NCBI RefSeq assembly: GCF_964275005.1
Contig: NC_092686.1
Coordinates: 14,232,431-14,296,430 of the forward strand
Direction: 5' to 3'
From: Diadema setosum
Lineage: Eukaryota > Echinodermata > Echinoidea > Diadematoida > Diadematidae
Length of the DNA stretch: 64,000 nt
Of the stretch, positions 47,870 to 59,689 are shown in pieces (position 1 is the stretch's first letter; each line of letters begins with the position of its first letter). The translations under genes were made by a program, and so were the position numbers. The notes beneath the pieces are model-generated. The model was not told the origin of the DNA. It saw only the letters and a program-made list of their open reading frames with translations, and ran no database searches.

Positions 47870-48985
47870 AACTAATAAACTTGAATATTTTTCCCATCAG
47901 TTACATTGATTATGCTTTACTCCAGTTTTATTATACCGTATTATGGAATTTTTGTATGGGGCAACACGCATCTATTTCTTTTACAAAAACAAAAGTTAAA
48001 AAATTGAGATTGAGAATAATTTTCAACGTAAATCCACGTGCTCGTACTGAAAATTTGTTTACTGATGATAAAATGCTTAAGGTAAATGATTTATATTTAT
48101 TTCAGCTGGGACAATATATGTTTAAATACAATTATAAAAAATCTATCACGAAATATTTGATTAGATTTTCAACAATTAAATGTTCACAATTATCCTACTC
48201 AACGTTCCAGTGACTATCATTGAAACACATTCGTTTTCAATGGCCCGCCGCGAGGTTCTGAAACAGTCATGACAACACTCTCAAAGAGACTCTGACTATT
48301 CCTCCCTTCAAATCAAAACTGAAAAAAAAATTTTGTCATATTCACAGAAACGAATAATGAATAAATTTATTAGTTGATAAATAAATAATGTGGGGTGTTT
48401 TTTTTTTTTCTTTTGATAATTCGAGTCTTTGTTTCATTATTTAGTTAATTATCATTAAATTTTAAGTTTCTATCCCATCCATGCCGTGGTGACCTTTCGC
48501 AAAAACCTAATTGCAGACCACTTGTTTTTATTTCCCTTTCTTTCTTTGTTATGCCTATCTTAAATTTGTTTTCCTGCCCGTTCCGTCCTTGATATTGTTC
48601 CTGTCCTTGGCATTGTCCTTTTTTTCAGTCTGTTTTGCCTGACGTCATGATATTAAAATTTTCATACATCGCTGTACATGGTGTCCTGACGGATCTTGAG
48701 ATGCCCTTATCTCCCACAGTAATTTACAAAATTTACAAGCTATGCTTCTCTTGTGAATTCCTCCTGTTAATATATAGTTTTAAAAAAAATTGTATTTGTA
48801 TTTGTACTTGTTTATTTACCAAAAGAAAGTTGATATTGTTATGATTGTATTCATGCTTTGTTGAAGCTATGATTTAAATTCCTTAAAATATTCTGTACTC
48901 CTGTAAGCTTTATGTATATTACTTTGTATTACTTTATATGGAAATTAAATCATTTGAATTTGAATTTGAATTTGAAGTAGAATTT
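47870..48985 (+). mobile_element. Non-LTR retroelement remnant with (TTTGAA)n tail
   Basis: A degenerate RT C-terminal frame (47881-48213) contains DKMLKVNDLYLFQLGQYMFK and CSQLSYSTFQ, the LFQLGQxMxKYN pattern also seen at 50.9 kb. A 3' UTR follows, ending in GAATTTGAATTTGAATTTGA units (48952-48975). 5' truncated. Confidence 0.65.
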
Positions 48986-48989
48986 GAAT

Positions 48990-50730
48990 TCTAATGAAGA
49001 ATAGAAAATTCAATCTCACCCTTTCTGTGCCACTGAGTCAAATGTGCACAAATTTCATATACATGTACATACCTATGGACAGGAAATAAACAAATAAACG
49101 TGGCACACACAGAGTGTTAACGGAAAGAAGAGCTGACTTCCTATATACTACTTTTATTACCTGCTGAAACAACGGTATTAAAGCCTGGCGATCCATTTTC
49201 ACATTTTGATATATATTTACTATGTGGATCTCCATCTTAGCCATTTGATTGGAACGGAGCTTCCTTTAAAAACTGCCCATCAGGGCCTATACCATTTGAT
49301 TTATGAATGACTTTTTTTTTTTAATTCTCATAGCCAAACATGTGAAATTGTCTTTCACACGTTACATTAATTACACTGTCGATAACATGTGAAAATTGTA
49401 AAAGCCAGTGATAGCACAGATTAAAGAAACAAACGAACGAAACATTTTGTTCTGTGTCATTTTCCACGCATTTCCATTCGCTATATAGGTCTCCTGTCGA
49501 GTTCTTTGCTGTAAGAGATGAAACGGATGGAACGGCTATGCACAGCATATCAAATGTATACGCACGGTTCCCTGACTATCGATACGTCTCATGCGTCACC
49601 CATTTGTTCCTCGCGCATTTTGTCCTGTTAGCATGCGGTTCATATTCGTTTCTCACGCGTTGCGCACGTTCCACTTTCCTTTACACAATCGCCCCAGGTG
49701 CGTTGGTTTTTCGTTTTGTTTGGCCCCTAGACCGTGTATGTACACTCCTCTAAAACGGAAACTTTACACTTTGTCCAGCAGATTGACGATTTGAACAACG
49801 GATGAGCAACTCGCCCGTTTCTTGTACGGTTGGCCTATCCGGCTAAGTGTGACAGGGGCTTACCAATCCACAAATCAATCCGTTATACGAGTGATTTACT
49901 TTCGTCGATTAATTTCTATTTCGGAATAGTGCACAATTAGCTGAGTTTACACTCATTTTAGGATAGATATGATATATCACATCACTTTAAAGACAGGAAT
50001 CCGTTTCTGATTAGCATAACGAAAATTTGACTTGCCTCGAATTTCGACAGAGTGTTTAACCCGGGCCCAACCACCAAGTTGAATCATACATCCTGAAATA
50101 AGACTTTGGGAAGAATTCAATATCAAGTACCACTGTACATACTCAGTAGCTGGGAATGATAGATTCGAATTCCTCCACAAAATATTAATTCTTGTTCACC
50201 TTAAGACTTAACACACTTTCCTCATATTTTCAGGGACTTTTTTTTCTGTGTACAATGTTTGGCTTACTGATCACAAAGATTAACAAGGTGAATATACTTT
50301 TATATTATGATTTGATTGGATTTCTACTTTGAGTTCACAAAAATATAAATGAAACATAACTGAGTTACTATACAATAAATACTATTTTCATGTATAAAAA
50401 TAATTGAAAGTATAATACATGTACTAATAACATCAGATGCAACACTTTGGAGTCATAAAAACCAAAGCGGGGGAGACTAAAGCATAGCTTGTATTACTTA
50501 GACCCCCTAAAAAAAAAAAATAAAACTTCATCAGTATGAGACACATACGTATATTATAACAATAAACAGAACAAAATATCTGAAAGGCATACGGAACCAC
50601 AATAACTAAAACTTAAGCGCCGCATTACGGGAGAGAGAGAGAGAGAGATAAGAGGAAATAGATGAGATACGTTGAGATGGGAAGGGAAAGAAGAGGTAGA
50701 GAGAGAAGAGGATATCAAGGAAGAGGATTA
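48990..50730. other. No gene recognised
   Basis: A GC-richer patch at about 49560-49860 ends in GTGTGACAGGGGCTTA, the reverse of the TAAGCCCCTGTCACA-type MITE terminus, but no matching left end was found. The rest is AT-rich with short frames. Confidence 0.4.
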
Positions 50731-50736
50731 ATAACT

Positions 50737-51045
50737 TCAATCAGAATGTCTTAATAATATTTTATTTCTAAATCGCTCCTTAAAATTGCTCAACATGCAT
50801 ATTTCTTTTAAACTTGTGTCCAATGAATTCCAGAGTTTAGGCCCTGTGAATGTAAAAATTTTCATAGCAGATAATGTTCCTTTCAAAGGCAAATGCAGTG
50901 AGTTAGACTGTCTTGTTTGGTTATTATGAACCGAACCATTTTTGATAAACATTTCAGATAATATCATCGGAAGATCATAACAAATTATATTTATGCATAA
51001 ACTGTCCTAATTGAAAATCATTTCAGTCATAAATTCTAAGAATCT
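50737..51045 (-). mobile_element. Non-LTR retroelement C-terminal remnant
   Basis: Minus-strand frames read IYD*NDFQLGQFMHKYN, then SEMFIKNGSVHNNQTRQSNS and FTGPKLWNSLDTSLKEIC, ending RNKILLRHSD. The F-T-G-P-K-L-W-N-S-L block is the RT C-terminal signature. One stop and a shift near 50970 break it; no RT core remains. Confidence 0.65.
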
Positions 51046-51698
51046 TATAATAAACTGCTTGGCAGAGTGACTTGATGATTGCGATTTTTCCTGCGTTCGT
51101 GATTATTGTGATGGTATTGTTGTTGTTGTTTTAAAGAAAGAAAGAAGAGAGAAAAATGGGGCCCTTTACAAATAATTTGCCCCAAGGTATTGGCTCTCAT
51201 ACAAAAACGAAAGTCTTCTCAAATCACCTTCCGAAATACTAGAAGGCTGCAGGGAATTTCCCGAAACTCAAAGTGGCACCTTGCTGCTGACTTCCTTCTT
51301 AAAGAGGGAATCCACTCCAAGAATATTAATTAATTAAACTTCAAAAGAAGGAGAAAATATTCCCTACAGAACGATACAAAAATATATGGACGATATGACA
51401 TTTCGAAATTTCACATTGTTCGTATTACATTTCTTGACCAGTCCATATGAATGTTCAAATGAGCAAGATGACGATGTCATGCTCTTATAATTTCTTATTC
51501 ATTTCATAAACAGAATTGACAAAAATCTCATATTGTAGATGTATGAATAGGAAACTTGTCTTAAAACCACCCAAAATGAAAAAGCCATACTGTCATGTCT
51601 TGGTAAGGGAACATGCTATTACATGCTTTACTTATACTCTTGTATATAATTAGCTAAAAGTAATTTTTCCGAATTTCATAACATAGATGAAAAATAAT

Positions 51699-52211
51699 AA
51701 GGCCCTGTCACACCTTTCAGGGCAGGCTACGCGAGCTTGTTGCGAGTAGGGATTTTCCAGCACGCAGGAGAATTTTCTGCCGGCGGACAAGGATGTTTCC
51801 GAGTTTGGCACTTGCGTCTTACCTGCTAGACGCGTGCTTTTTACCTGCTACTTGCGTGTACCCCGTGTGACCTGCGTGAGTGCTTCGAAACCGATCCGTT
51901 TTTAGTTACGAGCGACATACGGGGACTGCGAGGTACCTTCGTGGGAGTTGCCTGCGAGGTGCTGCCACCTACTGGACCTCCTACTGTTGTTCTGCGTGTA
52001 CCTCTGTGGGACACCCGCAAAAATTGTCCTGCGTGCCAGAAAATCCCCACACAGCTTGCCCGGAAAATAGGGCTTGCGTGCGCAACTACGGGCAAGGTAT
52101 GTGCTAGATAATCTCATGTGCGGGTCATCTGCGGGGGATCTCCGGGTAGCAAAAAGTATTTTTCGCTAGTCGCACGCAAGCCCTGCACGGAAAGGTTTGA
52201 CGACAGGGCCT
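51699..52211. mobile_element. MITE with TAAGGCCCTGTCACACC termini, ~510 bp
   Basis: The left end TAAGGCCCTGTCACACCTTT is mirrored by AAAGGTTTGACGACAGGGCC followed by TA at the right. The interior is unusually CpG- and GC-rich with repeated TACCTGC/GTGCGTGT-like words. The open frames on both strands have no recognisable domain. Confidence 0.7.
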
Positions 52212-52982
52212 AGGGTATAACAACATCCAGCTCGCTCATTTGAATATTCAGAAGGACTGGGCAAGTAATGTTTTTCGAAAAAATGTGAAATTTCACATGT
52301 CATATCTTCCTTATGTCTTATCCAATTTTTGTCATTTTGTATCATTCTGTATTTTTTCTTTAAGTAAGAAAAAAAAAAACATTGTTCGAAGGTATGATCT
52401 CTGCTATCGTGTCTGTATATCTCTGTATACCTTCCCAATATATTTGAGCAGGAAAGGAGTCTGTCTTTTTCAGTTATTCAAGAATTGCAATGCAAATTAT
52501 TATAGAATAAAGATATTCGATCGTGTAAAATTTTGGGGCTTCAAATACACACACAACCACGATAACGAATACTAATCTTTTACATATCGACATTCTTAAC
52601 ATTAGTTAGTATTATGATCAATATCACTATCATAACTTACATTATTGTTGCCATTGTTATTGCCACTATTTTTTAATATCATCATCATCTTTATTAATGG
52701 TATTATTATACCATTGCCATTCTGTCCATTTGGAATCATTATTGGCTGACATACAATAGCTGCTCAGGAAGTAAGGAATGCTTGAAAACAATGTGGCAGC
52801 CAAGCACGGAACCAACGGCTTTGAGTCAACTCCAAGAAGTAACTCAAGTCTTTTCGTCCAAACAATAACGTATCATCATCATCATGTTGATCATGCGATC
52901 ATCAGCTGACCATTGTAGCCTTGTCATACGCTATAACATTCAGGTACTACATTCACATGCGGAGGATTAATCTTAAGATCAG

Positions 52983-53149
52983 GGGGGTGTTTCATAAAGC
53001 TGTTCGTAAAGTTACGAACAACTTACGAGCGACTGGTGGTCAGTTCTTGTGCTGAATTATGGAAATTCTGATAAGTATAGCACATCAGAACTGATCACCA
53101 GTCGCTCGTAAGTTGTTCGTAACTTTACGAACAGCTTTATGAAAGAGGG
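52983..53149. mobile_element. Near-perfect hairpin MITE, ~165 bp
   Basis: TTTCATAAAGCTGTTCGTAA at the left is inverted at the right as TTACGAACAGCTTTATGAAA (with one extra T-A step), and the arms run on through ACAACTTACGAGCGACTGGT. About 62-bp arms enclose a short loop. GGGTGTTTCATAAAG-type elements are widespread in marine invertebrates. Confidence 0.9.
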
Positions 53150-53700
53150 CACAGGTCTCTTTATAACTCAAGTGTTTGTGGCATTGTAAGTGTGCGTTTG
53201 ATTCAAGTTTCAAGTTTCAAGTTTATTTCATATTTCCACTTTCTCAGTGATGGGATTACAAAATGATTGACAATAAAACAAAAGTACAAAATATATACAA
53301 CCATATCTTATGCTGAAAAAAAAAAGACAAACAAACATTACACACAAATATAAATGGTCATTATCATCTGAGGATATCACAAATCAATGTCAAAAATATG
53401 ATGGGGCCTACATAAAAGCAGTGATGCTTGTAAAAACTGTAGGTTCCCGAATTTATAGGCGTGAAATTATACGGAGAACGGACATGTTTATCTCGACCAA
53501 CTTAAATTGTACCAGTGCAAAATCAGTATTAAGAACGAACTATCGAACCACATGAGTACTTTAATATCGCTTAAAAGAGACTGTACATATTTCGCCGCGT
53601 TTACAAAGAAAAAAAAAAAGTGCTATAACGGTATCGTTAAATGACTTGAAGCTGCAGACAAAGACAAAAGACTGGGGGTATTAAGAAAAAAAAAATGTTG

Positions 53701-54210
53701 CTAAAAGTCGGGTAGTGTGTATCCACTAAGTAATAGCCGTTTTAGTTTGCGTTTGAAGGTGAATAAAGATAAGGAAGAAGTAATATCTTGAGGGAAGTCA
53801 TTCCAGTATCTGGGTCCAGTAAACATAATTGTTTTCTTTGCAAAAATAGTGCGAGTACGGGGAAGGTGATAAGCGTCACTCTGACGAGTGGGGTAACAAT
53901 GAATAGAGCGATTTCTTTTGAACATGTGGATAAAAACAGACGGTAATTCATTAGTTGTTAGTTTATACATGAAAATTCCAAGATTATAATAAAATAGGTC
54001 TGGAATTTTCAGAATTCTGTTTTGATGAAAAAAACAGTTGGTATGAGCAAAATATCCGGCGTGGTTTATAATTCTTATTGCACGCTTTTGAATACGAAGA
54101 AGGGAATCTAATAATAAATTAATTGCATTTCCCCATGCCAAAATTCCATAATTAAAGTGTGGAGATATTAAAGAAGAATATATACTCTGCAAAATATAAA
54201 CAGGGAACAA
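53701..54210 (-). pseudogene. C-terminal domain of retroelement C
   Basis: It continues the RT after a frameshift: YSSLISPHFNYGILAWGNA, LRIQKRAIRIINHAGYFAHT, NRSIHCYPTRQSDAYHLPRT, then FTGPRYWNDFPQDITSSLSL, ending SGYTLPDF. The H/Y-x-T-R-Q..H-L-P-R and G-P-x-Y/F-W-N blocks match the C-termini of the other elements in this window. Confidence 0.82.
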
Positions 54211-55154
54211 ATGTTTAAGCTCTTATTTAAAATTCCAATATTTCTGGACAAAATTTTACTTACAAAATTGATATGAGTTTTCCAGGATAATTCTCGGTCA
54301 ATCCAAAGCCCTAAAAACTTTGCGTTATTGACCTGCGTTAAACATATATCATTTATTTTGATCTCATGTGGAACAACATTCAAAGAATTACTGAATACCA
54401 TATAATAAGTTTTTTCTATATTCAGGGATAATTTGTTTGCATAAATCCAGTATTGCACAGACCTAAGCTCAGTATTCATCATATCAATTAATGTATTGGG
54501 GTCTCGATGAGAACAAAACAAACTTGTGTCATCAGCAAAACAAATAAATGATAAAATTGGCGATGATTTTTTAAGGTCGTTTATGTATAAGATAAATAAA
54601 AGTGGGCCCAAGAGGGAGCCCTGTGGGACTCCACATGAAATAAGTTTTAACTGCGAATCATAGCTATTAATGTTAACAAATTGCTTTCTATCGGTTAAGT
54701 AACTCTTAAACCATTCAAGAGGTGTCCCGCGAATTCCATAATGACACAGTTTAGAAAATAAAATTTCGTGATCTATCGTATCGAAAGCTTTAGAAAAATC
54801 AAGAAAAACTCCAATTGTATGCTCAAAATTATCTATAGCATGAGCTACCTTGTCTATAAAAGTAAGTAAAGCATGGGTTGTGTTATAATGTTTTCTGAAA
54901 CCAAACTGAGAATCTGATAAAATATGATTTGTGAGAAATTTCAATAATCGCGTGTAAACTAACCTTTCAAGAATTTTAGAGATCAAAGTCAATAAAGAAA
55001 TTGGTCGGTAATTATTCACCAAATCTTTCTGTCCATTCTTAAAGATAGGGACAACTTTTGCGACTTTCATTTTACTGGGGACTTTACCATTAAATAAAGA
55101 TTGATTAAAAATGTACGTTAAAGGAGAAATGATTTGATTCAAAACATTTTTCAA
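54168..55154 (-). pseudogene. Reverse transcriptase part of retroelement C
   Basis: RT motifs are complete: [70 protein letters not shown] and the catalytic FADDTSLF, then LNIEKTYYMVF and FLGLWIDRELSWKTHI. All three catalytic Asp positions are kept. The frame is separated from the endonuclease by one shift and from the C-terminal part (54210-53701) by another. Confidence 0.88.
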
Positions 55155-55197
55155 AAGAAAATTTGTAATTCCATCATATCCTGAACTTTTTTATCGT

Positions 55198-56487
55198 TTA
55201 AATTCTTGACGATATCAACAATTTCTTCTTCAACAATAGGTTCAAAAAATATTGATTGAGGATTCCTATTACCTGGGTATCTGTGATATTCAATTGACGA
55301 TTTCGGATTTTACTGGCAAGATGTGGACCAAGACTTGCGAAATAATCATTAAAAGATTCCGCCATGATAACCGGATCGTTAATCTGCCGGCCGTCCGTTG
55401 AAATATATTTGGGAGGATCGGTATTGGTTTTGTATTTGAGTGTCTCGTTAATCACCTTCCACGTACTCTTCACATCATGTTTATATTTAACAAACTGTCG
55501 CGAAAAATAATTCCGCTTAGCAACACGTGTCAATATATTCCGATATCGAGTATATCTTGATTTATTTCGAGGGCATGGATTTTTGCGATATTTATGAAAA
55601 AGATTATTCTTGCGGTTAATGGACCTGAGAAGAGATTTTGTTACCCATGGTTGTCGAGGTACTTTTTTGTAATTTGAATGGTGAGGCCTTTGGAGGAGAA
55701 CACTAGATTCATAGTTAGTAATCAAAATATTCATAAAATTTTCAAATGCTAAATCAATATCGCTTTGGGTGTATACGGTGGACCAATCTTCTGAACTTAA
55801 TTTCTCCCTACGTTTATTAAGGTTGGATTCAGACATTACACGAATACCCGGATTGTGGGTGTGAGAAACATTAGCAGTCATAAAATTGGACACAAGGGCA
55901 TAGATTGGAAAATGATCAGTGATGTCAGAAACTATTATGCCAGAAGTGATGTCAGAAAATAAGTCATTTACAAAAATGTTATCAATAAGAGTAGATACAT
56001 CATCGGTTATTCGAGTCGGTTTTCTTGTAAGGGGGATAAATGATTTCGACAACATAAGGTTAAGAAAATCTGCACATATAAGATTATCATTGTAATTAAG
56101 AAGATTGAGGTTAAAATCACCCATGACAAAACATGTCTTACTATCAAAATAACTGCTCGAAATAAGGCAGCAGAATAACTCCAAAAATTCAGCAGGGTTT
56201 GAGCTTGGTGGTCGATAAATCTCCCCAATTATTATTTTACCTTTATTTAAAGTTTTGACCTCAATAAATACACTCTCAAAAACTTCTGACATCACGCTAT
56301 ATTTTTCAAAAAAAACACAATCTAAATTCTGTGACACATAAAATCCGACTCCTCCTCCTTTCTTCCATGTTCTATTATTTGTTATGAGTCTAAAACCGTC
56401 TACTGTAAGCAGCGAAGAGGGTGATGTCTCCTTTAACCAAGTTTCACTAAGCCCGATAATATTATATTCGGTTTTTAACGTGCTCAC
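55198..56487 (-). pseudogene. APE-type endonuclease part of retroelement C
   Basis: Endonuclease blocks in order: IIGLSETWLKE, KKGGGVGFYVS, IIIGEIYRPPSSNP, FVMGDFNLNLLNY, TLIDNIFVND and SDITDHFPIYALV, which together carry the family's Glu, Asp/Asn and SDH-type catalytic residues. The frame stays open upstream to about 56580 with FNIRSLNKNFDQFL, so the domain start lies above 56487. Downstream comes the linker VPRQPWVTKSLLRSINRKNN. A frameshift near 55200 ends it with an unrelated tail before the RT. Confidence 0.85.
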
Positions 56488-56689
56488 AAAAGAAAGAAAT
56501 TGATCAAAGTTTTTATTTAAGCTTCTGATATTGAAATGTGAAATAAAGAGTTGAGTTACGTCGTTATGAGTGAGTGAAAGAAGTTAATCCTCTGTGTGAT
56601 AGTGAGTGAATATATTTTGGACTGCGGCATCGTTACAGTCGAAATCTAGTCTTAATTCGAAATCTAGTCTTGATTGTTTCTTGTTTCTT

Positions 56690-56780
56690 TCTTTCTTTCT
56701 TTCTTTTTTGCCCACATAAACGCAACAAACTTTGAGACATTTTTTTTTTTGGGGGGGGGGGGGTGGGGGTGGTGGGAGGG
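56690..56780. repeat. (TTTC)n and poly-T/poly-G tract
   Basis: TTTC units are followed by ten T and a run of G broken by T. Such a tract is strongly error-prone in sequencing. Confidence 0.85.
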
Positions 56781-57064
56781 GCGGGGAATGGTTTAAATCA
56801 GGAATACACACGTAGCTGCGTAGCTTCCCCGGGCGAGAGGTATATCGGAGAATCAGTGCGTTAAGATAAATTTTTGTTTTCTTTTGTTTGTTTTGTTTTG
56901 TTTGTTTTGGTTTGTTTTGTTTGTTGTTGTTGTTTTTTTAGAAATCTGTCTCTTCATTTAATCTCTGTCAACATGATTATGAAAATATCTTCGGTCGACT
57001 CTTTGCACAAAACACATTCATTAATACGATAACGCCTAAATGTTGGAACTCATGCATTTCACGA

Positions 57065-57241
57065 TATTAGCGAGCTTTAGATTTGCGACGCAAACGCTAA
57101 GACGGCACAGCCTCCCGGCTTGGACAATATCATACTGTCTCGCGCATGTGCAGTAGAGCACTATTTTTGCTCATGGATTGTGTACTAGTATTGCGTCGTC
57201 TTTTAATAGCGTTCACGTCGCGGATCTAAAGATCGCTATAA
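57065..57241. mobile_element. Inverted-repeat MITE, ~175 bp
   Basis: AGCGAGCTTTAGATTTGCGA at the left is mirrored, with mismatches, by CGCGGATCTAAAGATCGCT at the right. Inner blocks CAAACGCTAAGACG and CGTCTTTTAATAGCGTT also pair. Non-coding. Confidence 0.75.
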
Positions 57242-57249
57242 TATGCGCG

Positions 57250-58968
57250 ACTCTCTTTTTCTGGTCCTTTAAGAATAGACTAATAATTTTATACATTATG
57301 TAATATTGCTGGGAAGTCTTATACAGTCATGTGCATGCTTGTGTCCATTATTGGTCGTCTTCATCAGGGAAACATTTCATGACATACATAATTATGCGAT
57401 CGCTCTTTGTTTTTGTTGTTCTTGTTGTTATTTCTGTTTCTGTTTTTTTTTTAGTCCCAATGTAACTCACATCTTTAGTCTATATTGTTTGAAATGTGAT
57501 CTGTTTATGTGTTATTCTCTGCTTCTGTGTGCTTCTTTTACTACACGTCCCTTATTCTTTAGTTTGCGTTAGATCATCATGTAACTTTGTTTGAAAACAG
57601 AAAACTTGGCATAGTTAGAAGTATTGTAAATCTGTTAAAATTTGGGGGAGAATTGGATACATCAAAAAATGTATAAATATTATTAAATTATGAATTTGAA
57701 TGATATAATTAAAGTTTAGGAAGTATGACAATCGAACTTGGCAACTCTGTGTGATGAAAGTGTTGAGCAGCTCTATAAAAATTTTCTTCACAAAATTGTC
57801 AGTCATTCTCATTTCTCCAATGTTTTGGTATAGACATAACTTATTGCTGAGCACACTCAAAAAAAAAAAAAAGAAAAATGTTTTCCAAGTGCTCTTATCA
57901 CATACCAACAAGGTTTGAAAAACAAAATGAAAATGAGCTATTTTTTTTTTCTTTTTTGTACAAACCAAACAACTCAATATCTTCATCACACAGAGTTGCA
58001 AATTATGCCTTGTACGACAAAACTTTACAGGTCATTTGTGTGTGCGGGTGTGTGTGTGTGTGTGTGTCTGTCTGTCTGTTGTTTTTTTTTCGCAAAATTT
58101 TCGTTGATCTACTTCTCTTGATTGAAAATACATGTATTAATGAAGGAGTCTTCATGATGGGGTCTGTAATGCTAAGCGCTAGATGGCGCGCTTGCTTTTG
58201 CGACCCCTCGAGCCATTGCTCTGTTTGCAAAGAGATTTTGTTCGCCAGGAACACCGAACTAGAAACTTTTTCTTTTAGTTCGTTAGGCAGCAAATACGAC
58301 GGAGGCAGTTGCAGCAGCAATGAGCTCGTTCTTTTTTTTTTTCTTTTCTTTTCTTTTTTTCATGGAAGGAATCTAATAATACGGATGATCTGAAAATACA
58401 TGGCTATTCATATAGGGTGGAATTAACAGTAATAGGTTGAAAATGACTGCTTGGTAGAGGTCAGAGAATACTTTTCTAGTTTATTCATAGATTTATTCTA
58501 CTTTCTATTGACAGGAGGCCTGGCATCATATTGCAGAACGTGCACGCTTTCATCGAGGATGTGGTTTGACTGTGAGCATTTCACATGATACGGACTGGAA
58601 TTATCAGCACTAATGAAGAGTGAAGCGGTGTGTTCATGGGAGGCTGCTCAGGACTGAAATGAGTGTTGATCCCTTGCATTCTGTTAAAGTTATTTGATAT
58701 TTTCCTGAGGATTTTCAATTACATATTTATCATCTAATCAAAGGCCTAAATTCGTATGGGGGGGGGGTTCTCATCATAGGGGCGATCGTACTGGCAGAAG
58801 ATCGAGAAGTTTACGATTGCGATCTTTAAGATCTCGAAATTTTTCCAGTGTGAACGCAAACATCCCTCGAAACTTCCCACTCAAACTAATGGTATTTCCA
58901 CCACCCCGCCAAACTTCTCGACGCTCCTGATCATGATAATTATGATACATACAAGTATATATAATATA

Positions 58969-59006
<38 letters not shown>

Positions 59007-59039
59007 TATATATATATATATAATATATAGTATATTACA

Positions 59040-59087
<48 letters not shown>

Positions 59088-59680
59088 TACATATAATATA
59101 TATATATGCCCTTGCATTTCCATAGGTGTATTCTGACGAAGTCATCATCGTCTGCTCGATTATCAGGAAATTTGTTTGTGGGGTTTTTTTTTTTTCTCAT
59201 ATATACGTAATTTGTAGATGGTTTCGAGTGGCGCGCGTCATAGCAGGTATACTGGTATGGTAATTAACGTTTTCAACACCTGAATCATGCTTGAAGTTGA
59301 TCAATATTACTAGGACCTATTTGAGAGCGAGCGAGCGCTTGAGAAAATAATAATTGTGTATACGAATCCTAAAAGTAGTAAAAGATGCTATTGATGAGCC
59401 TAGTCTGCACAAATAACACCATTTGATTTCTAACAGAGTACCATTATGTTTACCGTGTGTCTCAAAAAAACAAACAATACACTTTTGAAATGCCCGCCGA
59501 ATTAAAAAAAAAAAATACAATTCTGGCGGAAATGTTTACTATGTATGGATAGCTTATGGACTCAACTTTCATAATGACACCAAAAAGTCTAAAAATATTT
59601 CCTGCTTAGATGAGCACTGCTCACTTTTGTAAAGGGTATGAAAATTAGGCTGCGCAGGAATTAGCCTTCCAATTGAAAAT
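57250..59680. repeat. Intergenic; (TG)n and long (TA)n, no gene recognised
   Basis: (TG)n/(TCTG)n at 58039-58080 and (TA)n at 58956-59107. A 171-codon plus frame at 57878-58393 runs through the TG and poly-T tracts and has no domain. A TTGACAG acceptor-like site at 58512 precedes a short frame ending at 58570, too little to call. Confidence 0.5.
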
Positions 59681-59689
59681 TGTTCAAAT

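Larger units (their letters stand above)
53204..56585 (-). mobile_element. Non-LTR retrotransposon C, endonuclease plus RT, nearly full coding part
   Basis: Best-preserved retroelement in the window. Read from 56.58 kb downward it has the APE endonuclease, reverse transcriptase, C-terminal domain, a ~480-bp 3' UTR and a tail of AAACTTG units (53204-53224). Domain order, the single visible ORF and the microsatellite-like tail fit the CR1/L2/Jockey group; no separate gag-like ORF1 is seen. The upstream side runs into poly-G/poly-T low-complexity sequence at about 56740-56770, so the 5' end is truncated or the 5' UTR is unrecognisable. Two frameshifts (near 55160-55200 and 54170-54210) disable it. 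Confidence 0.88.

Noticed and set aside
49560-49861. Possible MITE ending in GTGTGACAGGGGCTTA
   Set aside because: No matching left inverted repeat could be found, so boundaries cannot be supported.
57878-58393. 171-codon plus frame
   Set aside because: Crosses (TG)n and poly-T tracts, has no domain, and an overlapping antisense frame of similar length exists.
58881-59136. Tyr/Ile-rich frames on both strands
   Set aside because: Translations of a (TA)n tract.
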